Shown here piece by piece: positions 26,509 through 40,100 of a DNA stretch of 64,000 bases; position 1 is the stretch's first letter; every line of letters begins with the position of its first letter. A program made the position numbers and the translations under genes. The stretch spans positions 12,522,475 to 12,586,474 of the forward strand of contig OZ023197.1 of assembly GCA_963995505.1 (NCBI GenBank), given 5' to 3'. The DNA is from Hypericum androsaemum (Eukaryota > Streptophyta > Magnoliopsida > Malpighiales > Hypericaceae). The notes under the pieces are model-generated. The model was not told the DNA's origin and made no database searches. It was given only the letters and a program-made list of their open reading frames with translations.

Positions 26509-26869
26509 AGGGAGGATGAAGAGTGGCGCGTACAATCTGCTCTTCATGTTCCTGCAATATTCCCTCCAGAAGACGTACTAGTTGGTTTCGTTTCTGAGAT
26601 TCGTTTTCTGTCATTTAAGTATAAATGTTCTGATTCTGACATATTTGTGAACTGTTGTTTACTGTGACGTTGGATCTGTAAATTCTGGGGTTCGTGATAT
26701 CCGTTTCTATCTGTTCTGACATGTGGGATGACTACATCCCTTTATATTTATTTTGTAATATATATATTACAATGTTAAACACGCATTTTTTAATGATCTT
26801 ATTTTAGTTTTATAGAACATGTCCTAACGTATACTTTGTATTATCTGATTTGTTTTTTACTACTGTTGC

Positions 26870-27420
26870 AGAGAAAGTGGGTACAAGAACGTCAAGACTA
26901 CCCGAGAAGGATCCGGAGTGGTCGTCCTAAGGTCGGCCTAATGGAGAGGGTGAAAAAGAGCTAGACTAGGGCTAAGCTACAATAAATAATAAAGAGCAAT
27001 AGGTTTGTTTGTTGTGTTGATGATGATCTCCTCCTTGCCCGAGCCCTCCTTTTATAAGGAGCCCTGTCCTTGCTTCATCTTCAAGAATAGGAAGCTCCTT
27101 CAGATCGTTTCCAATTTAGCATGGCCTAGAATAGGAAAACTCCAAATGCCCTCAAGGAAAACCTGAAGATTCTCAAGATTTCCCGAGAAGTCCGCTCCAC
27201 GCCATCGCTCAGAATGTGGAGAAACTCCGAAAAGTCTGCTCCACGCCATGATCATTCCTAATGTAGAGCGATCCCGAGAAGTCCGCTCCACGCCGTCGCT
27301 CCGAATATAGAGAGTCCTCTTGGACCTAGCATAAACCGACCCCGACAAAGCTTCCGGATCAAGTGCTACCAGGCCGTACCAAGCAAGCAATCCCGGCCCG
27401 GCCCAGATAGAGATCAACCC
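26870..27420. mobile_element. LTR-like fragment related to the intron 7 element
   Basis: The sequence around 26,886-27,140 resembles 34,708-34,970: both share CCGGAGTGGTCGTCC, AAGGTCGGCCTAA and a Pol II-like TATA region (TTTATAAGGAG or TTTATATAGGAG). It is probably a solo or truncated LTR of the same non-autonomous family. The ends were not resolved. Confidence 0.55.
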
Positions 27421-27529
27421 AACTCACAAGCCCGTGTGGGAAAAATTCAAACCTACCCGGGAAATGCTCTAGAAAATTCTATCTGACATGCTCGAACTTC
27501 AAATCACGATACGCCCAAGCAAGCGCCCT

Positions 27530-27820
27530 TGTGGGGTGCACCTACCCAGGTGTAAGGTAGGTGCGCCTACCCAGGCGCATGGGAGGTCTTCCTCCAAGCG
27601 CGTCGCAGCCTTGCTCCAAGCACATCGCGGTCTTCCTTCAAGCACACCGCTATCCTCCAAGCACACCTCAAACTGGCACCCTCCAAAGCCGCTCCATCCA
27701 TGGGATGCGCCTACCCAGGCGCACCAAACCTGTGCCTACCCAGGTGCATGATCCTTGCGCCTACCCAGGCGCACCAAACCTGCGCCTACCTAGGCGCATA
27801 AAATGTACGCCTACTCGGGT
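27530..27820. repeat. Cluster of CGCCTACCCAGGCGCA repeats
   Basis: At least six copies or near-copies of a self-complementary motif (GCGCCTACCCAGGCGC) occur, separated by CAAACCT or longer spacers. Each copy can form a small stem-loop. Confidence 0.8.
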
Positions 27821-28172
27821 ACATAAAGTCAATTTCATCTCGCCCAGATTTTGTATCAAGACAAGTGCTATCCGAATTCGAAGTATTTCGTACCTCCACG
27901 AAATCCGAACATTTTTGCACTTCAACAACTACATACAAGACGATGAAGCAAACGAGAACAGAGCGAATCACATTCATAATTTCTATGTTTGACTATAAAC
28001 TTGTCTGTTACACTCGTATTTAACAATGAAGTACATCCTTAGAGGGAAAGAGAAGATAAATACAAGTTAAAAAGTAGATATTAAGGCTTTTGACTATTTT
28101 TGCGATAGGGACTTAGGAGACGGAGAGAACACTTACAATGCTTGATGTTCAGATTATTGCGAGAGGAGACAA

Positions 28173-31100
28173 TTACTTTCCTATAAATCCACATTCCGGT
28201 GAACAAATTTGGGATGGAAATGGAACGTGCTTTCTATATTCTGCCAATGCCCATAACGGGAAAACATTTCTGTATATTGGATAATGTAACATGCAATTAT
28301 TTTTGAAAACTCCAGCAATTTCCTGCGTAAGAAGTAGAAAAAATGAGTATATAAGAATATCTATTTATATAAATGGACTCTTAGAATCTCCATATCCAAC
28401 CCAAAATCTTAATGTGATGGGTTGGTAGATTATCTACACTTATAAACTTTGTCCCTCACTCGTATTTTAACCGATGTGGGATTTTTCAACACGCCATCTC
28501 AAGAAGATTGCACTAACTTTGACTTCACCAAATTGCGAGAATTGGGGGTCGTACTGTTGAGTTTGGCGAGGACAAAAGTAAAAGAAGAATTATTTTCATG
28601 TTTTGTTTCAGACTCCTAATTTGACCTAAATAAATTACTTGATGTACAAGGGTTTGCCTCTATATAAAGGCATGTTACCCAAGGGTTTTGTATTGCTTTG
28701 TGGCTTGGATCCATCAATAAAAGTTCTCCTTTCTTTTCGTGGATGTAGGCATTAGGCCGAACCACGTAATCTCTTATGTCCATGTTCTTTGCGCATTTTG
28801 TTCTCGAAGTTGCTGAATTTCTAACAAGTGGTATCAAGAGCTAAGGTTGGAGGATGTCGGATTACGGCGCAAATTTTTCTCTTGTGAAATTCGATGGTTC
28901 ATCAAATTTTGGGTTATGGTAAAGGCGTGTCATGGATCTCTTCGTGCAACAAGGGATGGTCATCGCACTCTCGGAGAAGAAGCCCGAGAAGATGGAGGAG
29001 CAAGAGTGGAAGGAGATGGAGGCCAAGGCAGTGGCGATAATTCGCTTGTGCTTGACGGACGATGTGATGTATCATGTCATGGATGAGGAGTCACCAGCTG
29101 AGGTATGGAAGAAATTGGAGGCAAGGTATATGTCTAAGTCTTTGTCGAACAAGCTTTATCTTAAGCAAAGATTGTACGGGCTCAAGATGGAGGAGGGCTC
29201 AGATTTGAGCCAACACATTAATATTTTCAGTCAACTTGTGAGCGACTTGAGAAAGATTGATGTGAAGTTCGAGGAAAAAGACAACGCATTGTTGCTCCTG
29301 AATTCCTTACCAGGCTCCTACGAAAATTTGGTTATAACTCTAACTTGGGGGAAGGAGTCCCTGGTATTGGAAGATATTGCAAGTGCTCTGCTAGGGTTTC
29401 ATCAAAGAAGGAAAACTGGCGATGAACAAGCGGAAGGACTGGTTGTGAGGGGTAGCCATGGTGGTCGTAGTGAAGATATAAAAGGATCCAAGTCGAGGTC
29501 AAGGAGGTTCAAAGGAAATTGCTTCAAGTGCGGAGAAAAAGGACACGTAAAGAAAGATTATCCGAGAAGAACTCGGGATCGCGAGGGAAAAGGATCGGGT
29601 TCCGTGAATGTGGCCTCATATTCGGACTGGTCGAATGGTGATCTTCTTTCTGTTTTATCAGGTCCAAAGTATTCTAATTCCTGGATTTTGGATAGCGCTT
29701 GTTTCTTTCACATGACGCCCAAGAAAGGGTGGTTCGATACCTACAAGTTTATTGATTCAGTTATGGTAACTATGGGTGATGATTCTACTTGTAGAATTGC
29801 TGGCATATGAGACTTGAGAATCAAGATGTGGGATGGTGTTGAAAAGAAATTGTGTGAGGTTAGGCGTGGCCCAAATTTGGAGAGAAATTTGATCTCATTA
29901 GGAGCTTTGGATTGTAGCGGGTACAACTACGAGGTTGTAGGCGGGCTAATTGAGGTGGTGATGAAGGGTGAAAGGGATGCTAGGAACACCTACAAGTTAG
30001 TGGGGAACACAGTTGTAGGTGGAGTCACCTCATTGGGTTCTGATGGAGGGGAGAAAAGCTCTTCTGTGATGGAGCGAAGGCTTAACATGAATGGTTTGAG
30101 TAGAGTTGGGATTCGCGGAGACAAAGTTAGCAAGTTCTCGGTATGGTTGTCTAAAGGGACATGCACGTCAAAGGTATTGGATAGATTTTGCATGGGAAAT
30201 GCGAAGCCGTTGGTAGCATCACGAGCGAATCAGGTATCTCACTCAAGGTCAAACTGTGGAGTTCGGGACAAGTCGAGGGTTCTACTTGGTAGAACAAAAG
30301 GTTGTCTGTTGTATGCTATGGCAAGTAGCATTGGTTTGAGGCAAGAAGGTCCAGCGAAAAAGTAGTTCGAGGTTGCGGAGCATGGGGTTGACCGAAAAAT
30401 AGAGAGTGCATCTATTGGTCACAAGTTTACTTCAGCAGGTGGACTTGCTAGTTGGGGTTCGATGGAGATTGGAGGGAAGACGCCAAGCAAGCTCGGAAGC
30501 TCGAGCTTGGGGGCTGGTTCCAAGTGATTGAACTAAGGTGGTGAGAAAGTTGAGATGGTCTTATTGATGGCGGTGTATCTATGGTCCGAGGTGGAATCGA
30601 TGGAGTCAAATTGGTCTTGCAAGATCTCATCTCTTCATGGGGCGGTGTTTCATCAATGTGGAATTTTGTTGAAGTTCGGATGGAGCTTCATGGTTTGTCC
30701 ACAGGATGATTTCTCGGCAAGGTGGAGATTGTTGAGTTTGGCGAGGACAAAAGTAAAAGAGGAATTATTTTCATGTTTTGTTTCGGACTCCTAATTTGAC
30801 CTAAATAGATTACTTGATGTACAAGGGTTTGCCTCTATATAAAGGCATGTTACCCAAGGATTTTGTATTGCTTTGTGGCTTGGATCCATCAATAAAAGTT
30901 CTCATTTTTTTCCGTGGATGTAGGCATTAAGTCGAACCATGTAATCTCTTGTGTCCGTGTTCTTTGCGCATTTTGTTCTCGAAGTTGCTGATTTCCTAAT
31001 ACGTACGATCTGAACAATGGGCATGAGATCAACCAGCTCTGTAACCATTTTAGAATCTCCATATCTGACCAAAAATCTTAAAGTGATAGGTTGGTAGATT

Positions 31101-34100
31101 ATCTACACTTATAAATTTGACCCACTCGTCTTTTAATTGATGTGAGATTTCTCAACATGGGCAGATAATTAATACATAAATTTAACTGGATTACCTGTTG
31201 GGGAAAGCTGCCATCTTCATTTTGGGAATTGATCAACAACTTTGCGCCCCGATGAAGGGGTGTGGGGTCTCTTTTGGCCTGAAAAGAAATTTACAATGTC
31301 AATCAACTTTGGATTAATAGCGTATCTAACCCATGGGTAGGTGGAAACTACTTACGTTAATTTTAACACGTATTTCGGAATATTGTTTATCACACCAAAA
31401 CTTGCACGTGTTTAAAATTTTTATATCTAAGTATATTATCGGTGTGATAATTTCAATAAAGTAATGGATGCGAGAAATTTGTATGGCTAATTATTAATTA
31501 CCTGTCCAGAAGCAATTAGGGCCAACATTGCCCACGCCGTGTGAACCAAAGTTGATTTGCGCCCTTCCAACGGTGTATAAATCTGAATATATGGCGCAAA
31601 AGCAAATAATTATATGGACGACGATTATCATTTTTTACAAGACAACTATATACTATACTTTACTTTTTAGTTAAAATACATAGCTTTTTCATTCTGACGA
31701 AAAATAAATTCAGCTTACTATTATTATAGTATTAAATATAAAGTTGTCTAATACTTTTTGGGTTAATTTAATATTTATGGGTGCATACATATATAAATTT
31801 ATATTTACAAGTATAAATTCTAATTTAATCAATTTTAGTATAACAAAATTTTGAAAAATTATTTTTTCGAAAAGTAAAAAATAAAATTCGACAGCTTAGT
31901 CTGAACTTGCCGGTCCAATCGGGTGAACTGATTGACCTAACCGGTTGAATCTTTTGTATAAAAATGACCCAACCTCATTGTCGGCTCCTGGCCCGAGGAC
32001 TAGTAGTCGACAACCAGTCCAAGTATCTTCCAAATTTTGATATACTGTAAAACGATACTGTCTTATTGTCGTGTCACGGTTCAAAGTTACCTTTGCAGGG
32101 TTTGAGAGGTAGCTCTCCCCCCAACCGCCATCATCCGATTGTATATTTAGCAAGAATTCCACCCCTCTGCGCATAGCTGGACAATTGTCGCAAGTCTTTC
32201 TGGCTGCATCCAATCCAACAAGCGCGAACCAAGTGCCGTAGATGAAACAAATTCCCCAATTCCCATACCTGCAAGAGAAGATTCTCCAAGATTACTCACC
32301 TACTTGTCCAATATAGATACCACCAAGTACTTACAAATTATGATTTATTTTAGTATAACTAAGAATTTGAGTATTTAAAAATATTAAATATTTATTAAGA
32401 AACTTTTTTATCATTATTCAAAGAACTGTCTAGTTCGATTCTGAATTAGTCGACACATGATGCGAAAATGAAGTCATATACGTACCACGAACCATCGGGA
32501 AATTGAATGTCTTCAAGATACTTAATGGCTTTAGTGATGAAATCTTCAATTTCTTTTGTTCTGTGTTCCGGAAACTGCTTCGTGAACATAGCAAAGGCGT
32601 GGATTGAAGATGATGTGCACTCGCAATAACTAATTAACCAAATCATAGAATAATATTCAATTTTTTAAAAATAATAGTGCTGGAAAAGAAAAAAAATTAG
32701 AGAGCATGTGAGAAGGAAGTTACTCGTGCTCAATAACAATGTTCTCCAGAAATTCCATTGGGTTGAGAAGCTAAGCACATGGGAAAATGATATAGTAATG
32801 TCAGTTTTAATTAGATATTACAAAAATTAACAGAAACGTTAAGAATATTATTTGCATCAATATTGGTGCATTATTTTCTTTTCCATACCTCTAACCATTT
32901 TTCACCTCGTACCGGCTCCCATCCTGCTAAACCTCCGTTTTTATTCTGCAACCAATCGCAAATCATAACTAAAAATGCAATTGTTTTTACCGCAAGGCGA
33001 GAGAAAAGTGGCGTGTCACATATGTATTCACATGCACATTAGTTAAATAAAATTAACAATGGTTAGAAATTTATCACTAAGAATATCATTTTGAAAAATC
33101 TCAGTCACTAAAAATATCAATTTAGAGAAATTTTTATCTCAAAAAATAAAAAATTAAAATCATGTAATATTTAGTTAAAAATGCGTCAAACCACGTAATA
33201 TTAAAATGAACTTTTATTTATTTTAAAAATAGTTAAAATAAAAAATTTAAAAAATTTAATATAATATCAGAATGAGTCATATTTAAAAAAAGTTAATCTA
33301 CCCATAAATATTTTAAAAAAGTCATATTTAGTTAAAATTTTCAAATTAGTAAAATAAATCCACCTACCCATAAATATTAAAGTTTTTGGTTGGATATTTA
33401 ACTCAAAATTATTAATCAGACAACTAGTTATCTAGATATTGATGGATATTTCTTAATTGAATTTTGGTAGCTAGTTTTATGTTAGTGGTTTCAGGCGTCA
33501 AACAATTTTCCAGCATGATGCCAAATATTCTCCAAAAAGTAAAAGAAAATACCTGAAGTGAAAGTATGATATTGACAGCGTCAAATATTCTCTGAATTTC
33601 CATTTTCTGACCAATAAACTCCAAAGGTAACTTCTCAGCATAAAGAACACACTGTCCAACATGAAAATTCACGTGATATTTATTTCAGTCTTCATGCAAT
33701 ATATGTCCGGATAATACAGAGCTAATATTTACTTAAAAAAAACTAAATAACCAGCTAATATTTTTTGCATGTGAACCTTTAGAGCCTCAGCGGTACAATC
33801 GGAGAGTTGCCAACCGTGATCTTGATCGGAAAAGGTCCATGATCCTTTCGAGATGTGACGATACATGCTCTCGAAGTCTCCTACTGGATTCTCCACCACC
33901 TTCAAGTATCATGGACTTTGAATTGATTAATGTACAATTACACGAGATGTGCGAGTAACAACGTGTCGCAGAATTGGCCCGCTCTAATATATATTTAAAT
34001 CTTCATATCTAACCTAAAATATTAAAAAAATATGTTGGTGAATTTTCAACTCTTACATATAAATTCACCACACTTGCAAATAGTAATGTAATAATTTTAA

Positions 34101-37100
34101 CACTTATCTTTTCAAAAAGTGTATAAATTTGAATAAGACGGAGCTAAATGATAAAATTCAATTGGTTTGAGATTTGGGGTTATCTTCATCGGTACGTACC
34201 TGGGATTTCTTTATAAAATCATATGCCTTAGCTATTGTTGACTTGAATTCGTCGCCAAGATCGCTCATAAATAAAGCTTGAAAGCCAAACGTTGCGTCCC
34301 ATAATTGACTTCCGAAGCTCTGTGTTTTTACTTTATATTAATGGGATCTAGAAAATACTGACTAGTACAATAAATCAAAAATATAAAAACCGGCACTTAA
34401 AATTAATACACTTTTACCCACTAACCTGAACCTTCATACCATCTTCTGCCATCCACAAGAAGTCTGGAACTCTTGCTAGGTGCTTCTTAAAATAATCACC
34501 ATCGGGATCGTCCACCCAGCAAGCAAGCATGCACAGAGCCTAAATTAACGAATAATCACAAATTGTTATGCGAATACGAGTATAATCAACAGGAAAAATA
34601 GTTCACTTACATATTGTAATGTTTGGACCATTTTCACGTTGATATTATGTGGTACAAAAGTCATAAAATCAGTGACTTATTTTTTAAGTTTTGATATTGT
34701 TGTGGGTAAAGAGGTTACAAGAATGCTAAGAGAACCCGAGACGATCCGGAGTGGTCGTCCCAAGGTCGGCCTAACAGAGAGGAGGAAAAAGTACTACAGC
34801 TAGGGCTGAGCTAAGGGAAAAGCGATAAAGAATAAAAGTTGTTGTTAGTTGTGTTTGTGGTGTCTTCTTCTTCGCCCAAGCCTTCTTTATATAGGAGGAC
34901 GCCTTGACCTAGCACTGACCTTCAAATTAGAAAATTTTTAATTAGGTCGTTTCCAACTTAACCCAGTTTAGAATAGGAAAATCTAGACCGACTTCCCAAA
35001 ACAAAGAGATTTCGGCCTTGAATAGGAACTATTAGGCCGTGACGAACAAGCAAACTCGGCCTAACAAAGAACATTCCAAATCTTGACAGAATATCGGAGA
35101 TCCTGGCTCAATATAGGAAAATCTCCACCGCCTCGTCCTTCTCGAACATCTCCACAAAAATAACATCAACGCCTAGACGAGCCGGGCCTCTGTATCCAAT
35201 TCGAGGCAAGCTTGAACACCCAAACATGCCTTATGACGTATCGGCCAACCACGACCCCCAGATGAGCTCGAGTACCTAGACAATCCAAGAAGCCCAAACA
35301 CACTTACCATAAGCGAGATGAGAGAGCCCAAACCTCATGCGGCCCAAGCGAGCCAAGCAACCCAAACGAGTTCTTCGCAGGCGAGCTCCTTGTTGAGCGA
35401 GCCCAAATCCCATGTGGCCCAAGCGAGCCAATACTGAGGCAAACCCAAAGAGACACAGGTGAGCTCAAAACTGATGCGAACCCAAAACCTAAGTGAGCTC
35501 CAATAACCTAGGCAAGCTTGGATGCCCAGGCGAGCTCCGGGCCCAGGCGAGCACAACGTAGGCAAGCCCTATCAGCCCAAAGCGAGACGAGGCAAGCTCA
35601 GTTGGCCCAATAATTAGGCGAGACAATGTGAGCTCAATCAGCCCAAAATGAGACAAGGCGAGCTCAACCAACCAAAACTGAAGCAAGCTCTGCCTGCCCA
35701 ACACCGAGGCGAGCGAGCTCTTCCAACCCAGCGAGCGAGCTCCACTAGCCTAATCCATAATACGAACCCAAAATGAACGAAACTGAAGGTCGGCTCCATC
35801 CAAATCTAAGATTATTTTCAAAACCCAATGTCCATAGGCGAGCCGGTACTCTCCCAATAACTCCAAGGCGAGCAGCTCACTCTCAGGCACATCAAGGTGA
35901 GTCGGCTCACTCAACTAGGTGAGCATGTATTCAAATAGATTTTTAACCTCATTACACTTTAAATATGAAGAAAACATTAACTATAAAATTGTAGATCTTT
36001 GTTATCTTTACGTAGAAACTTGAATCATCTCAATCCGAACTCTGGACGAAAAGTTATGAGCATTTTACCAAAGTATGTCACGCAGGCGGATCAGATCAGG
36101 TGGACCGCCTGCTCGCCCAAGACCAGGCGGACTCGCCCACTCGTCCCAAAACCACACAGACATGCCCACTCGCTCCAAAACTAGGTGGACTCATCTTGAT
36201 GTGAATTTTTGACCATGCTACGCCTCAAATCTGAAAAAATTTGTAAACTACAATTTGTCTTATCTTTTCATTGCCGAAGAAATCAATTCAATCTGCTGCC
36301 CAAGTCAAAAGATATGATTGATCTACCAAAGTCTGATAAAGCTGAGATCGGAGAACTCCAAAATGTGTTAACAATGCTGAGATTGTTTTTGTACCTCAAT
36401 AATGCCCCCTACTCGTCAACGCTTTAGAATGATCAGGCGAGAAGCGTTGACGTGGTCCTTAATCTCCAACTTGGCATCCTTCACCTAAAGTGGAGCATAA
36501 CAAAGATGAGCAGCTTGAAGAGGTCTAGGCCATCGTTCTGAGGATATAGCCGGCCGGCTTATAGGGTGACAAGGTGTAGACCTCCAATTGCCTTGTCACC
36601 TCGCCTATTGCTTCACTCCTCATAAGTAATGGGGAGTACTTGCTCCCTTAGTGTGGCACTAATCAGTCGGTAGCTTGAAAGAACATCTCGCTCGATCGAG
36701 CTCGCACATTAGGCAACCCAGCCATCTACGCTACTTCAGATTACCCTTATTGGTATCATGGTCCCATCGTAGAAGGTCGCCTTTATGGTCATTATCATGT
36801 CGGTCCGGTCGACCTCATCCCGTGAGATCCCCAAACTTGACACATCCCGTGACAAGGTCGACTGAGACCTCATTGCTCTTATGGCTGTCCTTGTCCTTCT
36901 GAAGATAATCCCCTTTCGAGCGAATCTCGCTTCTCACCTTAGATACCCACTTGCGAATCCACTTCTCGCGTAAGTCAGTAGATGCCTTTGGGCGAACCTC
37001 TTTAATGTGCTTGAGATCCTTTCACTTTTTTTCCTTAGAGATTTCAACCTCATTGGCCCGACCTTGAGTCAGGGTCGAACGGTGTTTCACTCGTGAGTGA

Positions 37101-40100
37101 GCTAGGAGGGCGTTTTGCCCCATCAGCTTGGCTCTTTGTTCCACCAGTTATCTTTCGAGGCATTTGATAACTTACTTTTGTTTCTCGACCTGCCTCTCAA
37201 GGTGACGTCTCCGAGTCTTAGTTATGACGTCTTGTGTTGGTGGTTCAGAGGTGACCCTTTTATCTCCAAACCGGTTAAAGGTTTTTCAGCGTGGGTTGAA
37301 CCCGTCTTGAAGGTCTACCTTGATACAAGGATGATTAATTTGCCATGTTTCATGGGCTCCTCTTGGACGATAGAACTTCTGGGTCCTTGGAATGCCACTA
37401 TCGGGTGGCCGTCCTTGCTTCCTGAGTCTTGCCCCCCTGGGTCTTAGAATCAGCCTTTGCTTTCTCAAGGTCTGGCCGTCCTTGCTCACCGAGTCTTACC
37501 CCCTATATCTTAGGGTCGGCCTTTACTTGCTTTGGCCTCTCTTCCATTTGGCTTCGTTGGAGGCCAACCATAGCAACGAAAGCACTAACGCAGGGGTCGA
37601 TTAAAGGTTGCCCCCTAAGATATTGATGTGAATCTAAGCCCTCTGATTAAAAGGGTTGAGATTGTCCTTCTATCTCCGGATGTTGGGTAGAACCAAACAT
37701 CAACCGATGATGGACGTTGTCTTCATCGAGCTCTCCTTATCTCAACATCACAAACTGAAAGATTTGAGTTGGAGTAGGAAAGCTTGGGTCCAGCTCTTCT
37801 TGCTCCAACCTCACGAATTATGGTGATGGGGTCAGAACAATGTCATGAAGCATTAGGCAGTTGTCAGCAATCACCATCTCTTATTGCCCAAAAGAACCTT
37901 CTTGGGTTTTCTCATACATAGAGGACTCTTGCACCTACGGGTACTTGGAAGCCCCAATCGATGGAGATTGACTGAGTAAACTTGTGAAATCTGGAGTCTC
38001 GACATCATGGTAAGGTAAAGACCATACCGGTACATCGCGGTAAGGTAAAGATCACACTGATTGCTCCGAAGTAGGCTGAGTGAAGGGTGATGACCTTATG
38101 TGCGCCATCCTATCATCGAGACTGGGGGATGTTTACCGAAGTGCTTCGTCCATGTAGTTCTGAACTCTTAGGGGTTGGTTAGAGAGTCTCTGATATGACT
38201 CATTATTTCACATCCGGATTCCGTCGCTACGTCTCATCACCTGCTCAATACCTTGTTGACCATCTTTGTTATCACACTGAATCTTTTCAAGTTGAGCAGT
38301 GATAACCTCGAGCATCCCGACTATGGTGGTGACCATCATCCATTACCGAAGGAATCAACTCAATTCGATGCCCGAGTCAAAAGATATGAATGATCTACCA
38401 AAGACCGACAAAGCCGAGATCGGAGAACTCAAAAATGTGTTGACAATGCCGATATTATTTTTGTACCTCAACTTTAATAATAAAAATGGTCTCCTAGAAA
38501 GGAAGCAGTTTGCCTACAAGCCATGTCATTGGCTACGTGGAATATTTTAAATGATGTGGCACATTAGGCGGCAACGCAAAGAGACTGCCCATAACACTGA
38601 ATCTCAAAACTCCAATCACTTGTATAAATTCAAAATGGTCCAAATAACATTCTTTAAAAAAATAAATTGTTACACCAATAATTATATCAGTTAAAGATTA
38701 AAACATAAACCTTCGTTAGTTTCTATTATGCCTTTTGCTATTAAACCAAATGCCAAAAATCACATGTTATGTAAATGAACTTCCTTAATGAAAAATGAGA
38801 GAGAAAATGAAATATATTTGGTAAAAGAGAAAACATGGATAAAGTAGCAAGAGCACATGTTTGAAAAATAAGTATATTCGATAGTAATGTATATGTTAAA
38901 TTTAGTAAATTAGTACCTTTTCTACGCAGCCAATGGTAATGTATCTACTACATTCATCCTCATAGTGAATATGTTTCATTGTTACTTCAAGAGCTTTCTT
39001 CCTTATCAACGTGTTAAAAGGCCAACGAGTGAGTAAAGGCTCCGACAATATGTATAGCGAGTCCCAGATGAAGTTCTGGACAGATGAATGCGGATAGAAT
39101 AGATCCTCCTGCAACCCAAGGGCAAAAGTTGATCAAGTTAACACAATCCATTTTGGATCACATTTGAATATTTGAGTTGCCACATCATCACCCACGGAGA
39201 TAAAAAAATCGTGATGACAAGCTACGTCATTATCGGAGCAACACCATGACATTCCATATGGTCGCGTGGTCGAGAAAATCTGTTCGAGTCCTTCAAGTGT
39301 CGAAAATTGAAATATCTTAAACATGATTGACGAGTTTCAAAAAACAAGATCTTAAGTGTCAAACGACTATACTGACCGTAAAAAAAATGTCAAACGACTA
39401 TACCACGTGAAGTTTTCTCTATATTAAGTACCTTGGCACACAAATGGCGGACTTGTTTCCATGGAATAGTATGATATGGTTGGGTGAAGAGCTCCTCCCG
39501 CAATTCCAAAATAAGAGGCGTGATTGGTCCAATAAATCTCTTTCCATATAGATAGGACATTGGCATGTATACCAACCGACAGTAGCACCACATTTTTGCT
39601 GCATTTTTTAGCATCAAGAACAAAATCATCAGCTCTTTTGCTGGAATTTTTTATTATTATCTTGAAATTTTAGAAAATATTTAGTTTAATACTTTGTTAT
39701 GACTAGTTAATACCTGGATGTATGGGGAAATAAGAGGGAAAAATCCAAAACTCTGGAGGCATAGGGTTGCATCCTAACCAATCAAATAGGCCTAGTATCT
39801 GTAAATCAACGGAAAGAGGAAAAAATTAACCCAGAATGCATTTTTTGCATATACAATAAAGTTTCTATAAAATAATAAATTTTAGGTCATAGAACTTTGT
39901 TAATTTTGAGAGCTATTCATTAATCTTTTTATAGTCTATTAGTGGGTTAGATACGTATATAGAATCTGAGGGTGATTCTTATTATCTTAACACATAGTTA
40001 CAATTTATTTTTATATCACCCGTTATCAATTCTTATTATATCGTTTCTTGCTTCTTACTAATTCATTTTTTTCACTTTTTTATTCAATCTGAGAGGTGAC

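Larger units (their letters stand above)
26438..28172. other. Intergenic repeat debris between the copia element and the OSC gene
   Basis: No coding gene is recognised. It contains an imperfect hairpin (26,466-26,508), an LTR-like segment (26,870-27,420) and clustered short GC-rich palindromic repeats (27,530-27,820). The last 170 bp should hold the OSC 3' UTR (OSC is on the minus strand). Confidence 0.5.
28555..31001 (+). mobile_element. Non-autonomous gag-only copia element in the OSC last intron
   Basis: Both LTRs are 272 bp (28,555-28,826 and 30,730-31,001). The 5-bp target duplication CGTAC lies at 28,550-28,554 and 31,002-31,006. A Met-tRNA-type primer site (TGGTATCAAGAGC) follows the 5' LTR and a purine tract (GGTGGAGAT) precedes the 3' LTR. 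The inside encodes gag and a protease remnant but no integrase or reverse transcriptase. It is transcribed opposite to the OSC. Related copies occur at 61,372-63,469 and, as a solo LTR, at 53,366-53,654. Confidence 0.95.

Noticed and set aside
28173..31200. OSC judged truncated because no terminal exon was seen next to exon 17
   Set aside because: The last exon (28,173-28,322) was found beyond the copia insertion, with acceptor, phase and the WALAEYRK motif correct, so the gene is complete.
31896..32213. An apparent alternative C-terminus of the OSC read through from exon 15
   Set aside because: The GTAACT donor at 32,090 is in phase and a matching exon (ATTTATACACCG..., 31,502-31,582) restores the conserved protein. 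The read-through is intron sequence that happens to be open.
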